A program made the translations under genes and the position numbers. From contig JADZCK010000051.1 in the NCBI GenBank assembly GCA_020851595.1, forward strand, positions 1 through 36,804: a DNA stretch of 36,804 nt, in the 5' to 3' direction. The notes under the pieces were generated by a model. The model did no database searches, was not told the origin of the DNA, and saw nothing but the letters and a program-made list of their open reading frames with translations. The DNA comes from Candidatus Nomurabacteria bacterium. Its GTDB lineage: Bacteria > Patescibacteriota > Minisyncoccia > Phycocordibacterales > UBA9973. Positions 1-10,036 of the stretch are shown here, one piece after another (position 1 is the stretch's first letter; each line of letters begins with the position of its first letter).

Positions 1-14
1 AACTTATCCCCAAA

Positions 15-88
15 GCTGGGAGGCTTGGATTCGAACCAAGATAGCCTCCTTCAAAGGGAGGAGTCCTACCATTAGACGATCTCCCAGC
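15..88 (-). tRNA. tRNA-Gln (anticodon TTG)
   Basis: Reverse complement GCTGGGAGATCGTCTAATGGTAGGAC..CCTCC-CTTTGAA-GGAGG..GGTTCGAATCC..CTCCCAGC folds as a cloverleaf; anticodon loop CTTTGAA. Confidence 0.93.
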
Positions 89-100
89 TTTATGGACAAA

Positions 101-796
101 TTATCCCTTTATTACTTTTTCAAAAATCCCCTCCGACCAACCCGCAATCCTTCTTACTAAATCCGAACTTCTTTTGACCTTTATTTTTAACACACCGTTA
201 TATTTTTCCCCTACATTCTTACGATTAGTCTTTATGTTGTTCTTTTTCCAATATACCGTGGAAAAATTATTTACTGGAAAACCAGTAATCTTAGACCAAT
301 ACTGCCTTATTTCTTCCACCCTGTGTTTGTGAGTCTTATGAAGAAATATATTGAAGATTATCATATTTTTATCAATTTTGCACACTTTTTTGAGCCAAAT
401 AAGAAAAATCTGTATCATTTTCGGATCCATATTTGAAAACTGAAGCTGAGATCCGGGGTGATATTCTTTCTCTTTTGCTCCTTCTGCCCAGTACATAATA
501 ACCCCAATTAGAAACAATTCTCTGTCTGAGATGCCTTTTATTTCCAAATTGGCTCGCGAAATTATGCTATCCTGCTTTTCTATCCGTTGCTTTCTCTTTG
601 CTTGTCCGCCACGAAGCGACGCTAGCTTTTTGGCTAGAGTGAATCTTTGTTTTTCTGGGATAGAAAGTTTTGCATCTTTCAACCAAATACCGAGAGTGGA
701 TTTTGCTACGGGAATTGCCCTCAAAATATCAGAGTAGGTTTTGCCTTCTTTTCGAAGAGTAATAGCTTTTTCTTTTTCCGCCGTTTTTCTTATCAT
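101..796 (-). CDS. HTH-containing protein with LAGLIDADG-like C-terminal region (hypothetical)
   Basis: 231 aa ORF; N-terminal HTH-like segment (EKAITLRKEGKTYSDILRAIPVAKSTLGIWLKD) followed by a region with 'LFLIGVIMYWAEGAKEK', reminiscent of LAGLIDADG-like proteins in CPR genomes. Confidence 0.6.
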   Translation of the reverse strand: MIRKTAEKEKAITLRKEGKTYSDILRAIPVAKSTLGIWLKDAKLSIPEKQRFTLAKKLASLRGGQAKRKQRIEKQDSIISRANLEIKGISDRELFLIGVIMYWAEGAKEKEYHPGSQLQFSNMDPKMIQIFLIWLKKVCKIDKNMIIFNIFLHKTHKHRVEEIRQYWSKITGFPVNNFSTVYWKKNNIKTNRKNVGEKYNGVLKIKVKRSSDLVRRIAGWSEGIFEKVIKG

Positions 797-856
797 AGGT
801 AGGACATTATTATTATAACACCTTACCTATGTACGAAACAAGCAATATTTAAAATA

Positions 857-1024
857 CTAACTCACTTTCTTCCACCTATGCGTCTTTTTGCGGTTGCTGC
901 AATTTGCGCACTTGAAATCATCGGGAACATCTTCCCATTTGGTGCCCGGAGCTATGCCTTTCGGCGGATAGCCTAGCGCTTCGTCATATATCCATCCACA
1001 ATCCGAACAACGATATTTAGCCAT
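857..1024 (-). CDS. Rubredoxin-like protein (55 aa)
   Basis: Own translation [55 protein letters not shown]; two CxxC knuckles and typical GxxPGTxWEDVPDDxxC rubredoxin core. Below the ORF-track size cutoff. Confidence 0.85.
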   Translation of the reverse strand: MAKYRCSDCGWIYDEALGYPPKGIAPGTKWEDVPDDFKCANCSNRKKTHRWKKVS

Positions 1025-1026
1025 AT

Positions 1027-2088
1027 TTACTTATCTTGTCCTAAAATTTTAATCAAGGCAAGCTCGAGCGGAAGCTCGGGTATAAATGTGTTGTCCATAT
1101 TTTGGTAAGCTTCGAGGAGTACAGCGAGCGCGCCGGAACGAAGCACCCTGTCTTTATCCTCTTTAATTATTTTTTTCAAAAACTCTAAATCAGAAGCTGA
1201 TAAATCCCCCGCCATTTGTTCTTCCAATTTTGGAGCGTAGTGCAATATTATAGCCATACGGAATTTCTGGATGATGAGTTTGAAATATAATCTGATATCC
1301 AAATTTGATTCTGAGGCAATTTTTACAGTATTAATTCCCTTTTCCAAATCTTTCTCAACGATTGCGGAAATAAAATCATTCACAAGGGTGGTCTTCGGCG
1401 CGCCGGTTATTTTTTCTACCTCTTCTCTGGTTATTTTTATATTCTTTTTACTTTTACCATCTTTGCTCAAGAAATTCAAAACCTTTTGAAGCTCTCCAAG
1501 AGCGTCACGGAAAGAACCATCAGCCAAAACGGCTAGAAGCTCCGCAGAAGGAACATCCAAATCAAATCCTTCTTTTGTAGCTATATCTAAAATTATATTT
1601 TTTAATATTTTTTCTGTTGGCTTTTTGAAAGTAAAAACTTGGCAACGAGAAATAATAGTCTCGGGAACTTTGTGTAGCTCTGTGGTCGCCAAGATAAATA
1701 TGACGTGTTTTGGAGGCTCTTCCAAGGTTTTAAGCAAAGCTCCCCAAGCGTCTTTGGAAAGCATATGTACTTCATCTATAATGTAAACTTTGTATTTTGA
1801 ATCAAAAGGCAATACTCGTACACCGTCTCGCAATTCTTTTATGTCTTCTATTCCTCTATTTGAAGCGGCGTCTATTTCGTAGAGATCGTTTACGGAAACT
1901 CCTATTTCTTTTGCGAAAATGCGAGCTATCGAGGTTTTTCCTGTACCTCTAGAGCCGACAAATAGATAGGCATGCGACACCTTGCTTGTTTTGACAGAGC
2001 TTTCAAGCACATCGGTGATGTGTTCTTGTCCAAAAACTTGAGCCCATTTTTGTGGTCTGTATTTTCGATATAAAGCTAAATCGTGCAT
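1027..2088 (-). CDS. dnaX: DNA polymerase III subunit gamma/tau (short form)
   Basis: [15 protein letters not shown], Walker [45 protein letters not shown] motifs. Confidence 0.93.
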   Translation of the reverse strand: MHDLALYRKYRPQKWAQVFGQEHITDVLESSVKTSKVSHAYLFVGSRGTGKTSIARIFAKEIGVSVNDLYEIDAASNRGIEDIKELRDGVRVLPFDSKYKVYIIDEVHMLSKDAWGALLKTLEEPPKHVIFILATTELHKVPETIISRCQVFTFKKPTEKILKNIILDIATKEGFDLDVPSAELLAVLADGSFRDALGELQKVLNFLSKDGKSKKNIKITREEVEKITGAPKTTLVNDFISAIVEKDLEKGINTVKIASESNLDIRLYFKLIIQKFRMAIILHYAPKLEEQMAGDLSASDLEFLKKIIKEDKDRVLRSGALAVLLEAYQNMDNTFIPELPLELALIKILGQDK

Positions 2089-2097
2089 AAAGCTATT

Positions 2098-3099
2098 CTA
2101 CTCTATTTCTTTTAAAAAATCATTAACTATTTTTTCTACTTGTTTGGCGTTTTCAGCTTCCATTAATTTCACACGGAGTTCTTTGGCGCCTTCAAAATTA
2201 TTCACATAGGCCTTGTAATGTTTTTTCATAACTGCAAAATTTTTATGTTTAGGCTTCGAAAGTTCTTTTTCAAAAAGTTTTGTATGCTCTACCATAACTT
2301 TCAATTTCTCTTCAAGCGAAATATTAGGTTTTTCTTCTAGTAAAAAGAACCATGGATTTCCAAAAACCCCACGGCCGATCATCACTCCATCGCAACCATA
2401 TTTTATCGCCTTCTCCTCCCCGTCTTTGATACTTACTATGTCTCCGTTGCCGATAAGCGGTATGTCTTTACCACTTTTTTTAATAAGTTCTTTTATTTTT
2501 TTAATATGTTCCCAGTGAGCAGGAACTAGTGACATCTCTTTGACCGTACGCAAATGAATCGTCAAAGCAGAAATATTTTCTTTCAACAATTCTGGTATCC
2601 AATTATCTATATCTTCTTTATTAAAACCAATTCTTGTTTTTACGGATACTGGAATATTTTGCCCGGCTGATTTTATACCATCATGAGCTGCCCGTATTAT
2701 TTTTCTCGCAAGCTCCGGAGTCCTGATCAGTCCTGCTCCTGCTCCTTGGCTTATGACAGATCTATCTGGACAACCCATATTTATATCAATTCCATCAAAA
2801 CCAAGACTAGCGATATATTGGCAAGCCTTCTTCATGTTTTCGGGATTAGCGCCAAAAACTTGGGCCACGATAGGCCTTTCCTTTTCAGAAAATTCCAATA
2901 TGTGTGACAATTTTTTCTTTGCAAGCTTATTACACAAGCCATCAGCTGCCACAAACTCTGTCCAAAAAACAATTCTGTCTTTGTTTTCTCTGTTTTTGCC
3001 GTATTTTGCCAAGATGCTGCGAAAAGCGATATCCGTAACATTCGACATCGGCGCTAAACAGAAAAAGGGTTTTTTTAGTTTTTCCCAGAAATTGTTCAT
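2098..3099 (-). CDS. dus: tRNA-dihydrouridine synthase
   Basis: LAPMSNVTDIAFR, GxDINMGCPD, SVKTRIG, IGNGDI, GVMIGRGVFGNPW motifs. Confidence 0.9.
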   Translation of the reverse strand: MNNFWEKLKKPFFCLAPMSNVTDIAFRSILAKYGKNRENKDRIVFWTEFVAADGLCNKLAKKKLSHILEFSEKERPIVAQVFGANPENMKKACQYIASLGFDGIDINMGCPDRSVISQGAGAGLIRTPELARKIIRAAHDGIKSAGQNIPVSVKTRIGFNKEDIDNWIPELLKENISALTIHLRTVKEMSLVPAHWEHIKKIKELIKKSGKDIPLIGNGDIVSIKDGEEKAIKYGCDGVMIGRGVFGNPWFFLLEEKPNISLEEKLKVMVEHTKLFEKELSKPKHKNFAVMKKHYKAYVNNFEGAKELRVKLMEAENAKQVEKIVNDFLKEIE

Positions 3100-3105
3100 A
3101 ATTTT

Positions 3106-4029
3106 TTATTCAATACTGGGAGAGCTAGGAGCTCCAAATTTATAGTAAACTTTATTTCCAAATCTTAAATCAATATATTGAAGAAGCGCATATTTATTCT
3201 TAAATTCTGTCTTGAATGGGTCAGTATCAAGCGCGGCATCTAAGTTCTCAGCTAGATTTTCAAAATCAGAATCCAATTTAAATCTTATCTGGGGTTCTAA
3301 GGTTGTTTTTGAAGACAAAAAGAAATTGCCTTCACCTTGGTTGGTCAACCAGAAATAATCTGGAGACAATTTCATGGTCTCCAGATTATTTTTAAACTCA
3401 GCAATTTCTACAAATTTATCTTTCAAGAAATATTGCCCCAATGGATTTTCAGTGTTTATCTTTTGGTCACCCTCGACCGTAGCCATTTGAATGAGGCCGT
3501 AGAATTTAAAATAAACCCCAGGCGAAAAGTAAGGCGCTTCATCAAAAATATAACCAACAGAATCCATAAAATAACACTCTGGTTTATTGCTATCACCACG
3601 CAAAGAAGGTACAAGAATGCCACACCAGAGATATTTTGGTTCACGCTCTGTGATAGATATCAGTAATTTTGTCCTATTGTTTTCAATTGAAAAATTTACA
3701 TCTTTAATTCTTTTAAACTTTTCTTGCAAATTTTTCTTTATTTTATTTTGTGGATAGAAAAGAACATTTGTTTTTGGAAAAAGCCAAAAATACTTGCTGG
3801 ATATTTCGTTTTGCACAGAAACTCTAATATCTTCAGTTTTAATTATTTTATTCCCAACGACTTCTACTTCGGCGATATTTATTTCTTTTAAGCCAGAAAG
3901 ATAAGAAAGAACAAAAAATATTAGAGTCAGAACAAAAAAAGAAAAAAATAACCTAATCCAAACGGCTTTCCTTCTTTGTCTTTTTAATTCCGAAAGACGT
4001 GGAGAACTTAAAATATTTCTTTTTTGCAT
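3106..4029 (-). CDS. FtsQ/POTRA-domain cell division protein
   Basis: One N-terminal TM helix followed by POTRA-like 'INIAEVEVVGNKIIKTEDIRVSVQNEI...FPKTNVLFYPQNKIKKNLQEKFKRIKDVNFS'. Confidence 0.7.
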   Translation of the reverse strand: MQKRNILSSPRLSELKRQRRKAVWIRLFFSFFVLTLIFFVLSYLSGLKEINIAEVEVVGNKIIKTEDIRVSVQNEISSKYFWLFPKTNVLFYPQNKIKKNLQEKFKRIKDVNFSIENNRTKLLISITEREPKYLWCGILVPSLRGDSNKPECYFMDSVGYIFDEAPYFSPGVYFKFYGLIQMATVEGDQKINTENPLGQYFLKDKFVEIAEFKNNLETMKLSPDYFWLTNQGEGNFFLSSKTTLEPQIRFKLDSDFENLAENLDAALDTDPFKTEFKNKYALLQYIDLRFGNKVYYKFGAPSSPSIE

Positions 4030-4039
4030 ATCAACTTAA

Positions 4040-5350
4040 CTATTTAATAAATTCTTTTCCGCCCATATATTTACGTAAAACTTCCGGAATTTTTATTGAA
4101 CCATCAACTTGTTGATAGTTTTCTATAATAGCAATCAAAATACGTCCAATAGCAACAACTGTAGCATCGTTCATATGTACTGGTTCTATTTTTCCATCAC
4201 TTCTTCGGACTCGAGTATTTAAGCGCCTGGATTGAAATCCACCAGTAGAATCCGAACTATGGGTTTCTCTATATTTATTTTGTCCAGGCATCCAAGTTTC
4301 AATATCTATCTGTCTATTATCTGGGAAACCCATATCTCCAGAACACACTGCTACTACTTGGTAAGGAAGTCCTAATGCTTGAAGCACGTGTTCTTGAATA
4401 GCTACAAGAAAATTTTGTTCTTGCATTGAATTTTCAGGTAAAGAAAAAACCTCCATTTCTAGTTTATCAAATTGATGTTGACGCAAAATTCCATTTGTAT
4501 CCTTCCCTGCTGCCCCAGCCTCTCTACGAAATGCAGTCGAATATCCGGCGTATCGTATAGGCAAATCTTTTTCCTCGAAAATTTTGCCCATATGCATTGA
4601 ACCAAGAGTATGTTCTGCGCTACCGATAAGCATCAAATCATCGTTTGGAAACATATAGTGTTCTTCTGGGGTCATAAATCGAGCCATTTTAACTTGTACA
4701 AGTGGCCGGATAAAAACTGGTGGTATTACAGGTATAAAACTTTTTGGAATTATTGAAATACCGGAATTTGTTGCAATATTTTTGAGTACTTCCTCGTTTG
4801 TTAAAATATCTAAACACATTTGAATAATAGCAAATTGCATTAAAACCAAATCACCTTTCAGATATGCATATCTTGAACCGGAGACTTCAGCTGCTGTTTC
4901 AGTATCAATTATTTTTAGGGCTTTTCCTAATTCATAATGTTCTTTTGGGGTAAAAGAAAACTGTGGTTTTTCTCCCCAACTACGTAACACTTGGTTACCA
5001 CTATCATCGGGCCCTTCTGGTGTGTCTACCGAAGGAATATTTGGAATTTTTAGCATCATTTTTTGCCATTCTTCCACGGTTGCTTTCAACTTTTCTTCTT
5101 TTATTTTTATTTCTTCTTTAACTGTACGCATCTCTTCAATAAGCTGAATGCGTAGCGCGGTATCTTTGCTATTTGCTACATCAATAGAAACACGATTGAT
5201 TTCACTGCGAAGATCTTCGACTTCTTTTAATTCTTTCAAGCGAGTATCGTCGAGAGCAATCAGCTTTTCAATGTCTATATCAACTCTTTTTTTCTTTGCT
5301 CCAGCTTGAACAATGTCTTTATTTTCTCGTATAAATTTTATATCCAACAT
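4040..5350 (-). CDS. serS: Seryl-tRNA synthetase
   Basis: N-terminal coiled-coil arm MLDIKFIRENKDIV; class II motifs (LIGSAEHTLGSMHMGKIFEEKDLPIRYAGYSTAFRREAGAAGKDTNGILRQHQFDKLE). Confidence 0.95.
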   Translation of the reverse strand: MLDIKFIRENKDIVQAGAKKKRVDIDIEKLIALDDTRLKELKEVEDLRSEINRVSIDVANSKDTALRIQLIEEMRTVKEEIKIKEEKLKATVEEWQKMMLKIPNIPSVDTPEGPDDSGNQVLRSWGEKPQFSFTPKEHYELGKALKIIDTETAAEVSGSRYAYLKGDLVLMQFAIIQMCLDILTNEEVLKNIATNSGISIIPKSFIPVIPPVFIRPLVQVKMARFMTPEEHYMFPNDDLMLIGSAEHTLGSMHMGKIFEEKDLPIRYAGYSTAFRREAGAAGKDTNGILRQHQFDKLEMEVFSLPENSMQEQNFLVAIQEHVLQALGLPYQVVAVCSGDMGFPDNRQIDIETWMPGQNKYRETHSSDSTGGFQSRRLNTRVRRSDGKIEPVHMNDATVVAIGRILIAIIENYQQVDGSIKIPEVLRKYMGGKEFIK

Positions 5351-5389
5351 ATTTGTGATTATATACCAGAACGACTATAATTACAAAAC

Positions 5390-6256
5390 ATGAAATTTGA
5401 TTTAAGGATTTTAAAAGGTAAAGATATTCCTGCAAATCTTTTAGAAATTCCCCAACCCCCAAAGAAGCTTTATCTTGCTGGTAAGCTTCCAAAAGAAAAT
5501 ACTGTTTATTTGGCAGTAGTCGGCTCAAGGAAAGCTACTACTTACGGAAAAGATGTGGTAAAAAAACTTATCTCTGGCCTCAAAGGATACCCGATAGCAA
5601 TAGTCTCGGGATTGGCTGTAGGTATAGATGCACTTTCTCACGAAGCAGCACTCGATGCCGGCCTCACCGCTGTCGCTTTCCCTGGTTCAGGAATTTCCGA
5701 GGAAGCTTTTTTCCCATCGACCAGTTTAAGGCTAGCAGAAAGAATAGTTAATTCTGGTGGATGTGTTTTATCTGAATTTGAACCGGATTTGAAAGCAGCT
5801 TATTATACTTTTCCAATGCGAAATAGACTTGTAGCTGGACTTTCTAAAGCTGCGCTTATTATAGAAGCACAAGAAAAATCTGGAACATTGATCACGGCTC
5901 GCATGGCGCTAGATTACAATAAAGAAGTCTTGGCAGTACCAGGGCCGATAAGCTCAGAATATTCAAAAGGCACAAACAGATTGATCAGACAAGGAGCGAC
6001 GCCCATAACATGTAGTGACGATATTTTGGAAGCCTTAGGTTTTAAAATAGACGAAGAAAGCAAACAGCAAAATCTTTTTGAAGATGCGCGCCCAGAAGAA
6101 AAAGCTGTTTTAAAATTACTAACAGAACCCGTAGAAAGAGACGAGCTAATCCGCAAAATGAAGCTCTCTACCGGTGAAGCAAATGCGCTTCTTTCAGTGA
6201 TGGAAATAAAAGGATTGATAAAAGAAGAACTCGGCGAAATCCGTGCAAGTTTTTAA
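5390..6256 (+). CDS. dprA: DNA-processing protein DprA/Smf
   Basis: AVVGSRKATTYGKDVV, IVSGLAVGIDALSHEAAL, PGSGIS, FPMRNRLVAGLSKAALIIEAQEKSGTLITARMALDYNKEVLAVPG; C-terminal winged helix. Confidence 0.95.
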   Translation: MKFDLRILKGKDIPANLLEIPQPPKKLYLAGKLPKENTVYLAVVGSRKATTYGKDVVKKLISGLKGYPIAIVSGLAVGIDALSHEAALDAGLTAVAFPGSGISEEAFFPSTSLRLAERIVNSGGCVLSEFEPDLKAAYYTFPMRNRLVAGLSKAALIIEAQEKSGTLITARMALDYNKEVLAVPGPISSEYSKGTNRLIRQGATPITCSDDILEALGFKIDEESKQQNLFEDARPEEKAVLKLLTEPVERDELIRKMKLSTGEANALLSVMEIKGLIKEELGEIRASF

Positions 6257-6316
6257 AATAAAATTTTCTCTACAGATTTGCAAAATAATTCTCTTTCATG
6301 TAATACTTGTTAAATC

Positions 6317-8527
6317 GTGAAATTATTAATCGTAGAATCACCAAGTAAAGCAAAGACTATCGAAAAATATCTCGAAGGCGCTTTTGCTGTGCGAGCATCT
6401 GTCGGACATATTCGTGATTTGCCAAAATCAAATAAAAAAGCGATCGACATCGAAGCTGGTTTTGTACCTCATTATGAAATTTCAAAAGGAAAAGAAAAAG
6501 TAGTTCACGAGTTGCAAACTCTTGCAGAAAAAGCAGAAGAAGTATTGCTCGCGACAGACCCTGACCGCGAAGGAGAAGCTATAGCCTGGCACATAGAAAC
6601 ACTTTTAAATCAAGATAAAAAAATAAAAGCGCCAATTGACCGCGTTACTTTCCACGAGATCACAAAAGAAGCTGTAGAAGAAGCATTAAAGCACCCTCGC
6701 AAAATAGACACAGCTTTACGCAAAGCTCAAGAAGCGCGCAGAGTGCTCGACAGACTCGTAGGGTATGATCTTTCTGGACTTATTTGGAAAAAAGTACGCT
6801 ATGGACTTTCTGCTGGACGTGTCCAATCCCCTGCGCTTCGCATAATAATGGAACGCGAAAGAGAAATTCGCGCTTTTGTGCCAGAAAAATATTGGAAGAT
6901 TTTAGGATTATTTGAAACTGAGAAAAAAGAAAAAATTACTCTAGAATGTTCGGAAGAACCTCGTGACCAAAAATTAGTAGAAAAAATAATGTCTGAGGGC
7001 AAAAAAGGTACTTGGGTTGTAAGTACCGTAAAAGAAAGTGAGCAGAAACGTTCTCCTCGCGCGCCATTTACCACTTCTACACTTCAACAAACGGCAAGCT
7101 CACGCTTAGGCTACTCCCCTTCACGTACAATGCAAATCGCGCAGAAACTTTACGAAGCTGGACATATCACATATATGCGTACAGACAGTACAAACGTTTC
7201 TACCGTAGCCCAAGGACAGATACTTGCTTTTGTAAAAAAAGAATATGGAGCAGAATACGCTGAAGCCCACATATATAAGACAAAATCAAAAAATGCCCAA
7301 GAAGCACACGAGGCTATACGTCCTACCCACATAGATAAATTATATGTAGGCACGGATGAACAAAGTAATCTTTATAAACTTATATGGGAACGCGCAGTAT
7401 CATCTCAGATGACTGACGCAAAATTATTAAAAACAAAAATTACTGCAAAAATTGACGGACACGAAGACTTACCAGAATTCGGGGCTACAGGATCAAGACT
7501 TTTGTTCCCTGGATGGCTCGCCGTAGATACTGGCGCGCGCGGAGATGATGTAGAACTTCCTATATGCAAAGCTGGAGAGAAATTAAAATTGCTTGGTTTG
7601 AGTGATGAAGAAAAATTTACAGAACCACCAAGTAGATACAGCGAAGCGGGACTCATCAAAGAACTTGAAAGTAGAGGCATAGGCCGACCTTCCACTTATG
7701 CTTCTATCATGAAGACTATCGAGGAGCGTGGATATGTAAATAAAGAAAATAAAACATTGTTCCCTACCGATGTCGGCGAAGTAGTGTCTGACTTCTTGGA
7801 AAAACATTTTGCAAATTATATTTCAGATACTTTTACAGCAGAAATGGAAGATGAATTAGACGAAATATCTCGTGGAGAGCGTGAATACGAAAAAACATTA
7901 AAAGATTTCTACGGACCTTTTTTGAAAGAAGTAAAAGCAAAAGATAAATTAGAAAAAGCTACAAATTTAGGTGAAGCTCCAGCAAATATAAAATGTCCGA
8001 AATGCGGAAGTTCCATGATTATCAAACTTTCCCGTGGAGGAAAATTTTATTCTTGTTCCAAATATCCGGATTGTGATGGAGCGCTCATGCTCGATGGAAC
8101 AGAATTAAAAGGTCCAGAAGAAACCGGTGAGATATGCCCAGAATGTGGAGAGAAAAAAGGAGGCAAATTGATCATCCGCCAAAGACGCGATGGCACAGGT
8201 ACATTTATTTCTTGTTCAAGATATCCAAAATGTAAATTTATTAAAAAAGACGAAGCAGAAGAAGCCAGAAAAAGAACTGGCGTTATCTGCCCATTATGTA
8301 AAAAGGGAGACATTTCTGAAAGACGCGGAAGATTTGGAGTTTTCTATTCGTGTTCAAATTATCCGGATTGCAAATTTGCAATAAAAGCAAAACCTACTGG
8401 AAATATTTGCAAGCTTTGCGGAAGCTTAATGATGGAAGGCACAAAAACCATACCTGAACGTTGTTCAAACAAAACTTGTCCAAACCACAACCCTCACAAG
8501 ATATCTAAAATTGATATAAAAAGCTAA
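6317..8527 (+). CDS. topA: DNA topoisomerase I (type IA), GTG start, C-terminal zinc ribbons
   Basis: LLIVESPSKAKTIEKYL, TDPDREGEAIAWH, AGRVQSPALRII, YMRTDSTNVS; several CPxC..SCS.YPxC zinc modules. Confidence 0.96.
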   Translation: MKLLIVESPSKAKTIEKYLEGAFAVRASVGHIRDLPKSNKKAIDIEAGFVPHYEISKGKEKVVHELQTLAEKAEEVLLATDPDREGEAIAWHIETLLNQDKKIKAPIDRVTFHEITKEAVEEALKHPRKIDTALRKAQEARRVLDRLVGYDLSGLIWKKVRYGLSAGRVQSPALRIIMEREREIRAFVPEKYWKILGLFETEKKEKITLECSEEPRDQKLVEKIMSEGKKGTWVVSTVKESEQKRSPRAPFTTSTLQQTASSRLGYSPSRTMQIAQKLYEAGHITYMRTDSTNVSTVAQGQILAFVKKEYGAEYAEAHIYKTKSKNAQEAHEAIRPTHIDKLYVGTDEQSNLYKLIWERAVSSQMTDAKLLKTKITAKIDGHEDLPEFGATGSRLLFPGWLAVDTGARGDDVELPICKAGEKLKLLGLSDEEKFTEPPSRYSEAGLIKELESRGIGRPSTYASIMKTIEERGYVNKENKTLFPTDVGEVVSDFLEKHFANYISDTFTAEMEDELDEISRGEREYEKTLKDFYGPFLKEVKAKDKLEKATNLGEAPANIKCPKCGSSMIIKLSRGGKFYSCSKYPDCDGALMLDGTELKGPEETGEICPECGEKKGGKLIIRQRRDGTGTFISCSRYPKCKFIKKDEAEEARKRTGVICPLCKKGDISERRGRFGVFYSCSNYPDCKFAIKAKPTGNICKLCGSLMMEGTKTIPERCSNKTCPNHNPHKISKIDIKS

Positions 8528-8563
8528 TATTTCAAAAACCCGCATAAATGCTATAATCATTTT

Positions 8564-10033
8564 ATGCCGAATGTTAAACAAATAATTGACCTTATTGAAG
8601 GCGGAGTGGATAAAAAAGAAGAGGAACTTTTAACAAAAGCTTATAATTTTGCCGAAAAAGCGCACGAGGGACAGAAAAGGCTATCCGGAGAACCGTATTT
8701 CTACCATGTTTTTGAAACTGCAAAGAATCTAGCTAAACTCGGTATGGATACTCAGACGATAGCTGCCGGACTGATGCATGATGTCTTGGAAGATACCGCC
8801 ACCCCAGAAGAAGAAATGCGAAAAGAATTCGGCGATGATATTTTATTTTTAGTAAAAGGGGTAACTAAACTCGGAACTTTGAAATATCGCGGACACGAGA
8901 GACACGTAGAATCTTTACGCAAATTTTTCGTCGCTATGGCAAATGACCTGCGTGTGGTTATTATTAAATTTGCAGACAGGCTACACAATTTAAGAACTTT
9001 AGAATTTGTACGTGAAGACAAAAGACGCAGAATCGCTTTAGAATCTCTCGAAGTTTATGCTCCCCTTGCAAACCGACTCAGTATGGGAAAACTCAAAGGT
9101 GAAATAGAAGATGCTGCTTTTCCTTATGTTTATCCAAAAGAATATAAAGAGATAGAGGACATAATAAAAGAGAAAAAAGAACTTTATGAAAAATATTTAA
9201 ATGAAGTAAGAGAAGAATTAAAAAAACAACTTAAGAAAAATAAAATAAAAGTTGTAGAAATAAATTACAGAATTAAACACAAATATTCTCTATACAAGAA
9301 ACTTTTAAAACACGATATGGATATAGAAAAGATATACGATATCGTAGCTTTGCGCGTAGTCGTAGATACAGTGGAAGATTGTTATCGAGTTTTGGGACTC
9401 GTACACGGCATATGGAATCCATTACCGGGAAAGATCAAGGATTATATCGCTGTCCCTAAACCAAACGGATATCGATCTTTGCACACCACAATATTTACAG
9501 GATTAGGAGGTATTGCAGAAATACAGATTAGAACCAAAGAAATGCATGCGGAAGCGGCTTATGGAGTCGCTGCGCACTTTGCTTACAAAGAACAAGGTGA
9601 GAAGAAATTAAAGGATGATAAAAGTAAATTTAAATGGATCGAAGAATTAAAAGATTTAAATTATTCTCCCGATGATCCAAAAAAATTTATAGATCACTTA
9701 AAAACTGATTTCTTTAATGATCGTATTTTTATTTTTACACCCAAAGGAGACGTCATCGATATGCCAGAAGATTCTACTCCGCTTGATTTCGCTTATGCGA
9801 TACATTCTGATATAGGTGACCATACAGCAGGCGCTAAAATAAATGGCAAAATGATGCAGATATTTTCTAAACTGAAAAACGGAGATATTGTAGAGATAAT
9901 AACTAACAAGAATTCAAATCCATCAAATAAATGGCTCGAATATGCAAAAACAGCTCTTGCGAAAAAACACATAAAAGCATATTTAGAAAAACACAGCTTA
10001 TTGTCCAAGCTTAAATCATTTGGTAGATCCTAA
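8564..10033 (+). CDS. (p)ppGpp synthetase/hydrolase family protein (HD + synthetase + TGS, no visible ACT)
   Basis: HD motif LMHDVLEDT, synthetase region KPNGYRSLHTTIFTGLGGIAEIQIRTKEMHAEAAYGVAAH, TGS region DRIFIFTPKGDVIDMPEDSTPLDFAYAIH. Confidence 0.93.
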   Translation: MPNVKQIIDLIEGGVDKKEEELLTKAYNFAEKAHEGQKRLSGEPYFYHVFETAKNLAKLGMDTQTIAAGLMHDVLEDTATPEEEMRKEFGDDILFLVKGVTKLGTLKYRGHERHVESLRKFFVAMANDLRVVIIKFADRLHNLRTLEFVREDKRRRIALESLEVYAPLANRLSMGKLKGEIEDAAFPYVYPKEYKEIEDIIKEKKELYEKYLNEVREELKKQLKKNKIKVVEINYRIKHKYSLYKKLLKHDMDIEKIYDIVALRVVVDTVEDCYRVLGLVHGIWNPLPGKIKDYIAVPKPNGYRSLHTTIFTGLGGIAEIQIRTKEMHAEAAYGVAAHFAYKEQGEKKLKDDKSKFKWIEELKDLNYSPDDPKKFIDHLKTDFFNDRIFIFTPKGDVIDMPEDSTPLDFAYAIHSDIGDHTAGAKINGKMMQIFSKLKNGDIVEIITNKNSNPSNKWLEYAKTALAKKHIKAYLEKHSLLSKLKSFGRS

Positions 10034-10036
10034 TAT

